This document shows positions 1-9,109 of a stretch of 64,000 nucleotides of DNA, piece after piece. The position numbers and the translations under genes are program-made. The stretch is from Bog-113 sp965226755 (GTDB taxonomy: Bacteria > Acidobacteriota > Terriglobia > Bryobacterales > Bryobacteraceae). The DNA is taken from positions 1,984,001 to 2,048,000 of the forward strand of contig CBDDDT010000003.1 of the NCBI GenBank assembly GCA_965226755.1, written 5' to 3'. How positions within the stretch are numbered: position 1 is the stretch's first letter; every line of letters begins with the position of its first letter. The notes below the pieces were generated by a model. That model was not told the origin of the DNA, ran no database searches, and saw only the letters and a program-made list of their open reading frames with translations.

Positions 1-2
1 AT

Positions 3-512
3 GGCGGGTTCTTTCCCGGCAAGCCTTACATCAACCGGGGGATCAGCGGCCAGACCACGCCGCAAATGCTGATCCGCTTCCGTCCGGATGTGGTGGCGCT
101 GCAGCCCAAAGTGGTGGTGATCCTGGCCGGAACCAACGACATCGCGGGCAATACGGGGCCTGAAACGCTGGAAGAGATCGAGAATAACCTGATGTCGATG
201 GCGGATATCGCGGGAGCCAACAACATCCGCGTGGTTTTTTCCTCGGTGACTCCGGTGTTTGATTTTCCCTGGAAGCCCGGTCTGGAGCCGGCCGGGAAAG
301 TCGCCGCGCTCAATGCGTGGATGAAGGAATACGCCTCGAAGCACGGCATGGTTTACCTCGATTACTTCTCGCCCATGGCCCAAGCAAACGGAGGGATGAA
401 ACCGGGGTTATCGAAGGACGGCGTGCATCCGACGAAGGAGGGGTATGCCGTGATGGCGCCGTTGGCCGAGAAAGCCATCGCGGAAGCGTTGCAACAGTAT
501 GTACAGCACTAA
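3..512 (+). CDS. SGNH/GDSL-type esterase, 5'-truncated by the window edge
   Basis: This is the C-terminal part of an SGNH hydrolase (lysophospholipase L1/TAP-like esterase family). The frame is open from base 3, so the gene begins before the window and the block I Gly-Asp-Ser nucleophile is not visible. Seen here are the block II glycine in NRGISGQTTPQM, the block III motif AGTNDIAG with the oxyanion-hole Asn, and the block V motif DGVHPTKEGY, which supplies the catalytic Asp and His. The ATG at 66 lies inside conserved sequence and is not the real start. The family hydrolyses ester bonds in lipids or acetylated sugars; the substrate cannot be told from this fragment. It converges on the VWA gene with 23 bp between the two stop codons. 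Confidence 0.88.
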   Translation, partial: GGFFPGKPYINRGISGQTTPQMLIRFRPDVVALQPKVVVILAGTNDIAGNTGPETLEEIENNLMSMADIAGANNIRVVFSSVTPVFDFPWKPGLEPAGKVAALNAWMKEYASKHGMVYLDYFSPMAQANGGMKPGLSKDGVHPTKEGYAVMAPLAEKAIAEALQQYVQH

Positions 513-535
513 CCGCCTAATGCCGGATTGCCGGG

Positions 536-2656
536 TTACTCCACAGAGAAAGCGGCGGTGCGCGTGGACGATCTTCCCGCGGAGTCAACAGCTTTCAACT
601 CCGCAAGGTAGGTTCCGGGAGGAAGATCGCGGACAGGCAGGGGGATCACTACGGGAATGACCGGACTTCCCGGACGCATATACTTATCCACCTTCATGAG
701 ACCGGTATCCTGTTTCTGCTGCTTGGTCTCGCGGTCCGTCACCTTCAGTCCGATCGCCACGATGGGCACCTCTTTGGCGAGCATCAGAGGCTCATAGATC
801 TCCATATAGATGTAACTCTGATCCACTTTGTTCAAGCGAGTGGATCCGACCGGGGAGAACTGCACTCCCAGAGCCACCATAGGGTTCTGCTCCGCAATCA
901 GCTCCGCATCGCGGCTCAGACCGCCGCCGGCAGAATGCGCCCAGGCGAGGCTGCTCACGCGGAGGTGCTTGCCGTCATACGGCTCAATCACCAGCGGAGA
1001 TTCCACCTTGCCGAAATCCTGGCCGCCGGAATCGAAAACCACTTTGAGCGTGTACTTCCCGGCGGCCAGATCGAATTGCTTCTCATAGTGGATCGGCTGT
1101 TCCTTAACCGATGGCAACTCTTTCTTGTCGGTCTCCATCTCGATGACATCGCTGAACCGGGCGGCCGCCGAACCGTCGGGACGGTACGCGATGCCGAGAA
1201 CGTTGATGGCCGCGCGCATCTTGCCTTTCTCCTTCGAAAATTCGGCTGTTTTGCCGGGGATATCGATGGCGAAATCCACGCGGGCATTGTCCGGGGAGTT
1301 GTAGAAGAACGGCGCCTGCATGGTTGCGGTCAGGCCGCCGGGCGCCGCCGCAATCGCCTTCGCTTCCAGCTCTTTTCCGACCGGCTTGCCGGAAAGCAGG
1401 TCAACCGGTTTCACGCTGCAGTATCCGGTGCGCGAACGGACGTCGGTTCCGCCCCGATCGACCTTCACTTTGATGTTGTGGCAAGCGCCGTCGCCGGGAG
1501 CTTCGGGCGAGTAACCGAGAACGTAGTACTCGTCTTCCTCTTTCAGGATCTTCTGCATTCCCCCAAAAAGGTCGTTCGTGTTGACGATGACAAACCCGCC
1601 GGTTCCGCTGGCCAGCAGATACATGAGCTGCTGGTTATCCAGAGCGCTGACCGGAAATGGAGGCAAGATGCTCTGCGGAGGGTTGCCGGGAGCGCTTATG
1701 GTTTTGGACCCGCCTCCAACCGCGCGGCCGCCGGGATTGGATCCGTTGGCCGAGCCGCTGCCGCGACTTCCACCGGGGCTGGCCGGCGCAGTATGTCCGC
1801 CGCCGCCCCCGCCGATGGCGCCGCCGCCGCGTTGCGGAACGAAGGCCGCTTTCACGATGGAATAGGCCGTGTCGTCCCCGGGCGAGTTTGGAAGCGGGCG
1901 CGCTCCCGCGGTCGCGACAAGCCCGCGAACATCAATCGGGTAGATCGCCACGTTGGCCTTGTTGCACGCGTCGATCGTCGCGGTGACCTCGGAGAGCAAC
2001 TCGGGAGTCATATGAAACCCGGCGGTGAGCAGGACTACGGTCTTGCGGCCCGGCACAGTGCTCAATCGCTTGGCCAGTTCGCGCACCGAAAGAAGGGAAT
2101 CGATCGCGCCGAACTCCAATTCCGGGGAGCTCAAAAACACCCCACCGGTGTCGTTGGAGGAGACGGTCGGCAACTTGACGCCGTTCACAACCTGCTTGAG
2201 CCTTTCCGCGTCGTTGGTGAAATTCTGAGCGATCTGAAAGGTTCCCCCGAAATTGACGACCGCCATCAGCCGATTCTGGCCGGAATTGGTCTCCACGAAT
2301 TTTACCGCCGCCTGCCGGGCCTGGATCTGATCGCCGATCTGCATGGACGCGTTGTCGAAGAACAGAACGATGTAATGCTTCTGATCTTTCAACGGGGACG
2401 CCGGATCAGCCTGGAAGGAGAAGCTCTTGATCTCCTGCTCCTTGTTGTCCTCAAAAACCTGGAAGTTCTTGGCCGTCAAACCGTGGATGTAGTTTCCCTT
2501 TTTGTCGGTGACGACGGAATCCACCAGCACGAGCCGCGACTCAGATTTGAATACCGCGGAGGAGTCAGCGGGGGCCGGCGCGGCGATCTGCTGCGCAGAG
2601 AGGGACGCCGCGGCAAGCGCCGCCATTCCTATGAAAAGAGTGCGATTCGGTCGCAT
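536..2656 (-). CDS. Secreted VWA domain protein (acidobacterial VWFA-related family)
   Basis: The 706-residue protein starts with a signal peptide (about residues 1-21, cut near SAQQ). Residues 36-81 carry the signature of the acidobacterial VWFA-related family (VVTDKKGNYIHGLTAKNF, then QVFEDNKEQEI). The von Willebrand A fold follows from about residue 95; its metal-site loop reads FFDNASM (Asp101), so the first Ser of the usual DxSxS is Ala. A Gly/Ser/Pro-rich linker lies near 275-320, and the C-terminal half looks beta-rich without a recognised motif. Such proteins are exported and thought to mediate protein-protein contacts; the partner is unknown. It lies 32 bp downstream of the PmtA-like gene on the same strand. 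Family assignment is firm, function is not. Confidence 0.88.
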   Translation of the reverse strand: MRPNRTLFIGMAALAAASLSAQQIAAPAPADSSAVFKSESRLVLVDSVVTDKKGNYIHGLTAKNFQVFEDNKEQEIKSFSFQADPASPLKDQKHYIVLFFDNASMQIGDQIQARQAAVKFVETNSGQNRLMAVVNFGGTFQIAQNFTNDAERLKQVVNGVKLPTVSSNDTGGVFLSSPELEFGAIDSLLSVRELAKRLSTVPGRKTVVLLTAGFHMTPELLSEVTATIDACNKANVAIYPIDVRGLVATAGARPLPNSPGDDTAYSIVKAAFVPQRGGGAIGGGGGGHTAPASPGGSRGSGSANGSNPGGRAVGGGSKTISAPGNPPQSILPPFPVSALDNQQLMYLLASGTGGFVIVNTNDLFGGMQKILKEEDEYYVLGYSPEAPGDGACHNIKVKVDRGGTDVRSRTGYCSVKPVDLLSGKPVGKELEAKAIAAAPGGLTATMQAPFFYNSPDNARVDFAIDIPGKTAEFSKEKGKMRAAINVLGIAYRPDGSAAARFSDVIEMETDKKELPSVKEQPIHYEKQFDLAAGKYTLKVVFDSGGQDFGKVESPLVIEPYDGKHLRVSSLAWAHSAGGGLSRDAELIAEQNPMVALGVQFSPVGSTRLNKVDQSYIYMEIYEPLMLAKEVPIVAIGLKVTDRETKQQKQDTGLMKVDKYMRPGSPVIPVVIPLPVRDLPPGTYLAELKAVDSAGRSSTRTAAFSVE

Positions 2657-2688
2657 TTCTCAGCTCCTTTGGGAGATCCGCGGCCCGT

Positions 2689-3270
2689 TCAGCCGCAACC
2701 ATGCACACCTAGCGTACTCTTCTTGCGGAAGCGCCACACGGTGGCGGGCGGCATATTGTTCCAGATTCGTTGAACGCGCTCGGATGTCACCGGTACGCCG
2801 GTGTTGGGCACCGGGCACCGAAAGCGGTACGTGAACTGAATGAGCTGGCCGTTGGGGGCAAGCGAATGAAGAGCGCTGCTGATGAGGGCGTGGCGGACCT
2901 CCGGACGCATGTTGCGAAGCGGAAGGCTGGACACGACGGAATCGACCTGCCCCCATAGATCGCGCGGCAACATCTCGCGCAAGCGGCTGGCGTCGCCGCA
3001 AATCACGCGGACGTCCGGGAACTGCTGGCGGAGATAGGCGGCAAGACGCGCATCCAGTTCCACGGCGAACAGCTTCTCGGGAGCGATGCCCCGATCCAGC
3101 AACGCCTTGGTGACGGCGCCGGTGCCCGCGCCGATCTCGATGACGGACGGGCTGGCGGGATCGACGAGCGACGCAATCCGGCGGGCAAGGGCCGGGGAAC
3201 TGGGCGCGATGCATCCGATTTGCGACGGGTTCCGGCAAAGCGAGCCGATAAAAGTGGGTAGCGGATGCAA
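2689..3270 (-). CDS. PmtA-like class I SAM methyltransferase
   Basis: This 193-residue protein has a Rossmann-type SAM-binding motif (VIEIGAGTGAVT, residues 43-54), an acidic ribose-binding position (VELDARL) and a GDAS loop. The N-terminal phrase IGCIAPSSPALAR matches the 'GAIAPSS' block of phospholipid N-methyltransferases (PmtA) and related rRNA adenine dimethylase-like proteins. It may methylate phosphatidylethanolamine at the inner membrane, but substrate is inferred only from family resemblance. The frame offers a TTG start at 3270; the conserved region begins soon after it and no ATG fits better. It follows queA by 37 bp on the same strand. Confidence 0.75.
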   Translation of the reverse strand: MHPLPTFIGSLCRNPSQIGCIAPSSPALARRIASLVDPASPSVIEIGAGTGAVTKALLDRGIAPEKLFAVELDARLAAYLRQQFPDVRVICGDASRLREMLPRDLWGQVDSVVSSLPLRNMRPEVRHALISSALHSLAPNGQLIQFTYRFRCPVPNTGVPVTSERVQRIWNNMPPATVWRFRKKSTLGVHGCG

Positions 3271-3307
3271 AGGTCTATTCCACTATAGGCGACGGCGCGA
3301 GAGGCGC

Positions 3308-4321
3308 TTACACGATCAGCATGCAGTCGCCATAGGAAAAGAAGCGGTAGCGCTCGCGCACGGCGTGGCGATAGGCGCTCAGGATGAGGTCCGTGCCAGC
3401 GAAGGCGCACACCAGCAGAAGCAGGCTGGACTGGGGGAGATGGAAGTTGGTAAGCATGGCGCCGGTCTTGCGAAAATCCGCTCCGGGGTAGAGGAAGAGG
3501 TCGGTTTCTCCGTGAAGCCGGCCCGTTCTCGCGACCGATTCGATGGTCCGGACGCTGGTGGTGCCGATGCCGATCACACGGCGGGCGGAGTCGATGCGAT
3601 TCCAGGAATCCGGCTCCACCGCGTAGCGCTCATGGTGGAGACGATGCCGGGAGAAGTCTTCACAGTCGATGGGCTGAAAAGTGCCGAGGCCGACATGGAG
3701 CGTCACGCGCGCGAGATCCGCGCCGGTTTGGCGAATGCTGTCCAGCATTTCGGAAGTGAAATGGAGGCCCGCGGTAGGGGCGGCCACAGAGCCGCGCGCG
3801 GCGGCGAACACTGTCTGGTAGCGCCGTGCGTCTTGGCTGTCATCCTGGCGACGGATGTAAGGAGGAAGCGGAATGTGGCCCAGTTCCTCGATCCTCTCGG
3901 AAAGCTCGGCTTCGTTCCGCACGCCGCCGAATTCAATCAGGCGCTCGCCGCGCTCACCCGCTTCGAGCACAAGCGCAGTCAAGCCGCCGGAGAATTGAAC
4001 TGTTTTGCCAGGAAGCAGCTTGCGCCCCGGCTTGGCGAGCGCCGTCCAGCGAAGGCCGCCTGACGCGCGCAGCAGGAAGATCTCGACGCTTGCGCCGGCC
4101 GCCGTCGTGCCAAAGAGCCGCGAAGGAATGACGCGCGAGTCATTGAGCACGACGCAATCGCCGGGCGCCAGGAAAGACGGGAGATCGCGGAAGCGAAGAT
4201 CGCGCCAGCTCGCCGCGGCGCGATCGATCACGAGCATGCGGGCCGCGTCACGCTCCGGCGGAGGCGACTGGGCGATCAGTTCCTCGGGAAGCGCGTAGTC
4301 GAAATCGGAAAGCCGCAACAC
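3308..4321 (-). CDS. queA: S-adenosylmethionine:tRNA ribosyltransferase-isomerase QueA
   Basis: QueA transfers and isomerises the ribosyl moiety of SAM onto preQ1 at position 34 of tRNAs with GUN anticodons, giving epoxyqueuosine. The 337-residue length is normal for the family. Conserved stretches include LSDFDYALPEELIAQ and PPERDAARMLV at the N-terminus, LNDSRVIPSRLFG, the TAGLHF motif, HVGLGTFQPI and the C-terminal NFHLPQSSLLLLVCAF. The start is a GTG at 4321, immediately before MLRLSDFDY. Only 3 bp separate it from the stop of the oxidoreductase gene upstream on the same strand, so the two are probably co-transcribed. No other queuosine gene is in the window. Confidence 0.96.
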   Translation of the reverse strand: MLRLSDFDYALPEELIAQSPPPERDAARMLVIDRAAASWRDLRFRDLPSFLAPGDCVVLNDSRVIPSRLFGTTAAGASVEIFLLRASGGLRWTALAKPGRKLLPGKTVQFSGGLTALVLEAGERGERLIEFGGVRNEAELSERIEELGHIPLPPYIRRQDDSQDARRYQTVFAAARGSVAAPTAGLHFTSEMLDSIRQTGADLARVTLHVGLGTFQPIDCEDFSRHRLHHERYAVEPDSWNRIDSARRVIGIGTTSVRTIESVARTGRLHGETDLFLYPGADFRKTGAMLTNFHLPQSSLLLLVCAFAGTDLILSAYRHAVRERYRFFSYGDCMLIV

Positions 4322-4324
4322 GGC

Positions 4325-5656
4325 TCAGGTGAACTGATACTGGTTCTTCTTGGCGTCCCACAAGATCTTGCGGTTGTTCTTGTAACTGAGCGTCGCCAGG
4401 TGTCCGGGAATGGCGGCGGCCTGGCCGGCGCGCGCGGGGGCGATGGCTTGTTCCTTCCCGAGAACGGCCATCAGGAAATTGTGGACGTGGTCCGCGGTGG
4501 AGTCAGGCTGCTGAAAATCCTTGATGTTGTTGAGGTGCGTTTCAGGAGTCTTCGAGAACGGCGGATGACCCTTGATGAAGCGGGGTTGCGGGTAGAAGTG
4601 CAAGTTCTGGCGATCCAGAACCTCGATGGTGCCGTCGTGCCCCATGAATTGTTCTCCGTACCCGTACTGGTCGTTACCGAAGTAACACGAGTAGTTTAGG
4701 TGGAAGCGATCTGAGTATTCGTAGATGGCGCTCATGGTGTCGGGGACTTCGCGATCGTCATGAAACGCGGGACCCCACTGGTAAACGCCGCCCGAGGCCA
4801 TACAGGTGGCCGGGACGGTCTGGTTGCAGACGAAGTTGCTGGCGTCGGTTTGGTGAACCAGCAGATCGGTGGAGATGCCGCTCGAATAGTCCCAGTAGTT
4901 GCGCCATTGGAAATAGCGCTCTTTGCTGAACGGCGTGTCTTTGTGATCGGCGCCTTCGAGGAAGCGGGCGAAGTCCGTGTTCGCCGGATCGGCGTCGGCG
5001 GGGATCACATAGCGCCAGGCGGCGGGAGTGGTTTTCGAGGGGTCGGCGGCGGCGTCGAAATTGCGATACCAGAACGCGCGGACGTAATGGATTTCGCCGA
5101 TTTCTCCGTTCGCCACCATTTCCTTGGCGCGGATGTAGAGCTTGTTGGAACGGTTTTGCGTGCCGACCTGGACGACGCGGTCCGACTTTTCGGCGGCGTC
5201 GACAATCTGCTGGCCTTCCTCGATGGTGTGCGCGATGGGTTTTTCCAGATAGATATGTTTGCGAGCCTGGATGGCGGCCATGGCCATCGGGTAATGGAGA
5301 TGCTCGGGGCTGGAGATGAAGACGACGTCGACGTTGGGATCAGCGAGCAGCTCGCGGTAAGCGACGTAGGTCTTGGGCGTGTGACCGCTCTCGTTGGTCT
5401 GAACGATGTCTTTGCCGCTATTCAGATTTCCCTGGTAGGTGTCGCAAACGGCATTTACCGTGACCACGTCCTTGCTGAGCAGATACATCTGCCTCATCAC
5501 GTGCTGGCCGCGGCTGCCGGTAGCGATCCAGCCCACCCGGAGACGATTATTGGGACTTTGGCCGCGCAGCAACGCGGGCGCTCCAGCAAGGGCGGCGACC
5601 GCGGTCGATTTCAGAAAATCCCGGCGGGCGGGCGGTAGCGTGGAATCGGGGGCCAT
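4325..5656 (-). CDS. Tat-exported Gfo/Idh/MocA family oxidoreductase
   Basis: The 443-residue protein carries a twin-arginine signal (RRDFLKSTAVAALAGAP, residues 11-27), so it is probably folded with its NAD(P) cofactor and exported to the periplasm. The Rossmann domain begins at LRVGWIATGSRGQHV, and the family EKP motif is present in YLEKPIAHT. The C-terminal half is the usual Gfo/Idh/MocA beta-sheet domain. Related exported proteins act on sugars or sugar-like substrates; the specific substrate is unknown. The ATG at 5656 has a good Shine-Dalgarno sequence (GGGAG) about 8 bases upstream. It is followed directly by queA. Confidence 0.9.
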   Translation of the reverse strand: MAPDSTLPPARRDFLKSTAVAALAGAPALLRGQSPNNRLRVGWIATGSRGQHVMRQMYLLSKDVVTVNAVCDTYQGNLNSGKDIVQTNESGHTPKTYVAYRELLADPNVDVVFISSPEHLHYPMAMAAIQARKHIYLEKPIAHTIEEGQQIVDAAEKSDRVVQVGTQNRSNKLYIRAKEMVANGEIGEIHYVRAFWYRNFDAAADPSKTTPAAWRYVIPADADPANTDFARFLEGADHKDTPFSKERYFQWRNYWDYSSGISTDLLVHQTDASNFVCNQTVPATCMASGGVYQWGPAFHDDREVPDTMSAIYEYSDRFHLNYSCYFGNDQYGYGEQFMGHDGTIEVLDRQNLHFYPQPRFIKGHPPFSKTPETHLNNIKDFQQPDSTADHVHNFLMAVLGKEQAIAPARAGQAAAIPGHLATLSYKNNRKILWDAKKNQYQFT

Positions 5657-5686
5657 GTCTGTTTCTCCCGCCCAATTCTAACAACG

Positions 5687-6022
5687 TCAGCGCGGATTCC
5701 CAGTCCCGCGGATCTCCACGCGAATCGCCCGCAAGCCCTGCGGAAGCGTAGAGACCTCAGCCCAGAGCTCTTCGCCGGGGTTCAGGCGGCGATTTAGCGC
5801 GGAGTGTTCGGGGACGAAAAACTCAAACTGCCGTGGTGACTGGCTCTGCGCGCCGCGCAGAATGAGATAGCGACCGCGCACGAGAGCATCGGGATCCACC
5901 AGTTCAACCCTGATCCATTGGCGCGGCAGCGTGGCGCGATCCAGCGCGTACTTGCCGGCGACTCCGAGAAGCAGGAGCAGTTGAAAAACGCCGGCGAGAA
6001 GTCCGCGGACGAGCGGGCTCAT
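5687..6022 (-). CDS. GDYXXLXY-domain small membrane protein
   Basis: This 111-residue protein has one N-terminal membrane segment (about residues 8-24) and then a soluble domain with VRGRYLILRG at residues 48-57, a match to the GDYXXLXY family signature with the Asp replaced by Arg. The start ATG at 6022 overlaps the TGA of the DUF2157 gene by four bases (ATGA), which points to translational coupling. Genes of this family commonly sit beside DUF2157/DUF4401 membrane proteins, as here; their joint function is not known. Confidence 0.8.
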   Translation of the reverse strand: MSPLVRGLLAGVFQLLLLLGVAGKYALDRATLPRQWIRVELVDPDALVRGRYLILRGAQSQSPRQFEFFVPEHSALNRRLNPGEELWAEVSTLPQGLRAIRVEIRGTGNPR

Positions 6023-7077
6023 ACAGTTCGCACCAGCCGCCGACGGGCGCGTTCGAGCAGAAAGCCGCCGGCCACCAGGAGGACGCCGAGGGTGATCAGG
6101 CTGGCGGACCGGCCGAGCTTGTCGAGCACGTTCGATACGTAAAAGGACAGAATGCTGAGCGCAAACCCGGCCACGCCCAGATTGATGCGCTCCGCGCGAC
6201 CGTCCTGCCAGCCCCACGCGATGAGGCCGACCGATCCGAACGCTGACCACAGGTGAACCAGGAACGAATGCCCGATGCAAAGCTGGTGAAGGATGAGGAT
6301 CCAGCCGGCGAACAGGGCGGGGATCCAGACCTTTCCACGACGCAGCAGGGCGGCTAAAGCAAACGGCGGGAGGAGCGCCGCGACATCGGGAAAACCGAAT
6401 AACTCCCCATTCAAGCCAGCGGCGATCGTAAGCGGCAGCAGGGCGATGCCGCCTACCCACGCCAGGGCGATCCGGGCTTTGGTGACGAGCGTCGGAGACA
6501 CCGCGCCGAGGTAGACGATCGCCAAAAGAAGCAGCGCGTCGATCACTTGCGATGCGCCGCCCGGCCGGTAATCCACGAACTCGGCGCCGAGCCACAGAGG
6601 AACGAGCACTGACAAGATGGCGAGTTGGGCCGTGTCCCGGAGGAGAAACCAGGCGACGGCCGCCCCGACGACCCAGAGAAGAGTTCCGGCGGGCCAATCG
6701 ACCGGAAGCTGGAAAATCTGCCCGGTCAGGGCGATGCCAGCGCCAAACGCGATGGTGGCGATGGCGTGGAGAGCGGACTGGAATGCGGGCTTATCGCGCG
6801 CGCTGGCCGCGCCGGCAAAGTGGAAAATGGCGACCATGAACAGCACCAGACTGAAGCGCGCGCCGGGCGAAAGACGATCCCAATTAGCGGCGACAAAGAG
6901 CAGGAGCCCGGCGCCGAGAGCGATTCCGCCCAGGATGAGCGCCAGCAAGACCGGCCATTCGAAGCGGGCCGGAGAAGCAGCGCGGGTCTCGAAAGCGGTG
7001 ATGCGAGCGGCGGTTTCGGCATCGATCAGGCCCGCGCCTTGCCACCGTTCGAGCAGCCGACGCCAGTCCGGGAGCAT
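6019..7077 (-). CDS. DUF2157 polytopic membrane protein
   Basis: The protein is about 352 residues from the ATG at 7077. It begins with the short helical DUF2157 domain (LLERWQGAGLIDAETAARI) and continues with a long series of hydrophobic helices, probably eight to ten, ending in a basic tail. A GTG at 7107 would add ten residues but lies inside the ftsH terminator hairpin, so I prefer the ATG. The downstream GDYXXLXY gene overlaps by ATGA and is likely made with it. The biochemical role is unknown. Confidence 0.8.
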   Translation of the reverse strand: MLPDWRRLLERWQGAGLIDAETAARITAFETRAASPARFEWPVLLALILGGIALGAGLLLFVAANWDRLSPGARFSLVLFMVAIFHFAGAASARDKPAFQSALHAIATIAFGAGIALTGQIFQLPVDWPAGTLLWVVGAAVAWFLLRDTAQLAILSVLVPLWLGAEFVDYRPGGASQVIDALLLLAIVYLGAVSPTLVTKARIALAWVGGIALLPLTIAAGLNGELFGFPDVAALLPPFALAALLRRGKVWIPALFAGWILILHQLCIGHSFLVHLWSAFGSVGLIAWGWQDGRAERINLGVAGFALSILSFYVSNVLDKLGRSASLITLGVLLVAGGFLLERARRRLVRTV

Positions 7078-7093
7078 CCGGTTCGAGGGTAAC

Positions 7094-7119
7094 AAAAAAG
7101 GCCGCACTCTCGTGCGGCC
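7094..7119 (-). terminator. Rho-independent terminator of ftsH
   Basis: On the minus strand there is a perfect 8-bp stem GGCCGCAC/GTGCGGCC with a GAGA tetraloop, followed directly by six T residues (plus-strand A run 7094-7099). It lies about 30 bp downstream of the ftsH stop and just ahead of the DUF2157 gene, so the tilS-ftsH unit should end here. Confidence 0.88.
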
Positions 7120-7149
7120 CTGGAGGAACGATACAGCTGATCGAGCGAG

Positions 7150-9063
7150 TTACGCGGGTTGAGGCCGTTCGCCTTCGGAGAGCCCGGGAAGACGGCGACC
7201 GCCTTCGGGACGGATGACCTGCTGGGTGTGGTCGGCCGTATCCTTCGAAGCGCCGGGCGCGATCGGAGGCAGAGTGCCGCCGTCGATGATCGTCCGAACT
7301 TCGGCGCCGTCGAGCACCTCGCGCTCGAGCAACGTTTCGGCCACTTTGACCAACGCGGCGGAATGCGAGTCGATGATTTTCCGCGCCGATTCGTAACCTG
7401 CCTGGACCAATTTCTTGACCTGCTCGTCAATCTTGAGCGCGGTTTCTTCGCTGTAATCGCGGTGCTGCGCGATCTCGCGGCCCAGGAAGATCTGCTCGTC
7501 TTTCTTGCCGAAACTCAACGGACCAAGGTCGCTCATGCCCCACTCGCAAACCATCTTGCGGGACATTTCGGTGGCGCGTTCGATATCGTTGCCGGCGCCG
7601 GTGGTCATCTGGTTGAGGTATTTCTCTTCCGCGATGCGTCCGGCCATCAAGATCGCAAGCTGGTCTTCGCAGTACGCTTTGCTGTAGTTGTGCTTGTCGT
7701 CGGTCGGAAGCTGCATGGTGACGCCGAGCGCCATACCGCGCGGGATGATCGAGACTTTATGGAGCGGGTCGGCATTCGGAAGCATGACGGCGACGACAGC
7801 GTGGCCGGCTTCGTGATAAGCGGTGGTGCGCTTCTCCGCATCGGAGAGAATCATGGACTTGCGCTCCGCTCCCATCAGAACCTTATCCTTGGCGAGTTCG
7901 AAGTCAATCATCATCACCATCTTGCGGTTCTGACGAGCGGCGTTCAAGGCCGACTCGTTGACGAGATTGGCGAGATCGGCGCCGGCAAGCCCCGGCGTTC
8001 CGCGGGCGAGGACCTGCAGATCCACATCGTCGCCGATCGGAATCTTCCGGGTATGGACTTTGAGGATCGCCTCCCGGCCGGCGACATCGGGACGCCCGAC
8101 CACCACGCGCCGGTCAAAGCGACCGGGACGCAGAAGGGCCGGGTCGAGGACGTCGGGCCGATTGGTGGCGGCCACGAGGATAACGCCTTCGTTGGATTCG
8201 AAGCCGTCCATCTCGACCAGCAACTGGTTCAGGGTCTGCTCGCGCTCGTCATGTCCGCCGCCCAAGCCCGCGCCGCGATGGCGGCCGACCGCATCGATCT
8301 CGTCGATGAAGATGATGCAGGGGGCATTCTTCTTCCCCTGCTCGAACAGATCACGGACGCGGCTGGCGCCGACGCCGACAAACATTTCGACGAAGTCCGA
8401 ACCGGAGATGGAGAAGAACGGGACGCTGGCTTCGCCCGCAATGGCGCGAGCGAGCAAGGTCTTGCCGGTTCCAGGAGGGCCAATCAGAAGGACGCCCTTG
8501 GGGATGCGGCCGCCCAACTTCTGGAACTTGGCGGGCTCGCGGAGGAATTCAATAATTTCCTGAAGCTCTTCCTTGGCCTCTTCGACTCCGGCTACGTCCT
8601 TAAACGTAACCTTTTTCTGCTGCGTCGAGTGAAGACGCGCGCGGCTCTTCCCGAAGCTCAGGGCCTTGTTTCCGCCGCTTTGCATCTGCCGCATCATGAA
8701 GATCCAGAAAGCGAGCAAAAGAATGAAAGGCGACGCGTTGACCAGCAGACTGACCCAGGGAGTGCCGTTGGAATCCTTGAATTCCACGTTGATCTTCTTG
8801 GCGTCGAGAGCCTTGATTACGTCCTGGTAATTTCCCGGGAGCAGGGTACGCAAAGTCGCCTGTTCGTTGACGAAATCAGCGCGCGCTTCGGTTCCGGTGA
8901 TCACAACGTTCTTGACGTTGTTCTTGTCCACTTCATCCATGAACTGGGTGTAACTGATCGGCTTCTCAGGTTTCGTGTGCCCGGTATGCACGACCGTCCA
9001 GAGCAGAACCGCCACGCAGATCAGCACCGCCCACAAGATAATTGTTTTTACGTTAGAGTTCAC
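7150..9063 (-). CDS. ftsH: ATP-dependent zinc metalloprotease FtsH
   Basis: FtsH is the membrane-anchored AAA+ protease that removes misfolded membrane proteins and some regulators. In the 637 residues I see two membrane helices (about 7-25 and 108-125) flanking the periplasmic domain, Walker A GPPGTGKT (195-202), Walker B IIFIDEIDAVGR (from 250), the second region of homology ATNRPDVLDPALLRPGR, and the zinc site HEAGH (about 417-421). The start is a GTG at 9063 preceded by GCGGAG nine bases upstream. tilS lies 46 bp upstream on the same strand, a common tilS-ftsH arrangement; a clear terminator follows the gene. Confidence 0.97.
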   Translation of the reverse strand: MNSNVKTIILWAVLICVAVLLWTVVHTGHTKPEKPISYTQFMDEVDKNNVKNVVITGTEARADFVNEQATLRTLLPGNYQDVIKALDAKKINVEFKDSNGTPWVSLLVNASPFILLLAFWIFMMRQMQSGGNKALSFGKSRARLHSTQQKKVTFKDVAGVEEAKEELQEIIEFLREPAKFQKLGGRIPKGVLLIGPPGTGKTLLARAIAGEASVPFFSISGSDFVEMFVGVGASRVRDLFEQGKKNAPCIIFIDEIDAVGRHRGAGLGGGHDEREQTLNQLLVEMDGFESNEGVILVAATNRPDVLDPALLRPGRFDRRVVVGRPDVAGREAILKVHTRKIPIGDDVDLQVLARGTPGLAGADLANLVNESALNAARQNRKMVMMIDFELAKDKVLMGAERKSMILSDAEKRTTAYHEAGHAVVAVMLPNADPLHKVSIIPRGMALGVTMQLPTDDKHNYSKAYCEDQLAILMAGRIAEEKYLNQMTTGAGNDIERATEMSRKMVCEWGMSDLGPLSFGKKDEQIFLGREIAQHRDYSEETALKIDEQVKKLVQAGYESARKIIDSHSAALVKVAETLLEREVLDGAEVRTIIDGGTLPPIAPGASKDTADHTQQVIRPEGGRRLPGLSEGERPQPA

Positions 9064-9109
9064 TCTATCTCCGCTTCATGAGGCAGACCGGAAGCCGGGC
9101 CCTCACATT

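Noticed and set aside
935..2773. Very long open frame opposite the VWA gene
   Set aside because: It is a high-GC antisense shadow. It has no recognisable domain, and the minus-strand VWA protein has a signal peptide and conserved family motifs.
7159..9081. 640-codon open frame opposite ftsH
   Set aside because: Antisense shadow of a highly conserved gene. It is rich in His/Asp/Gly with no domain pattern.
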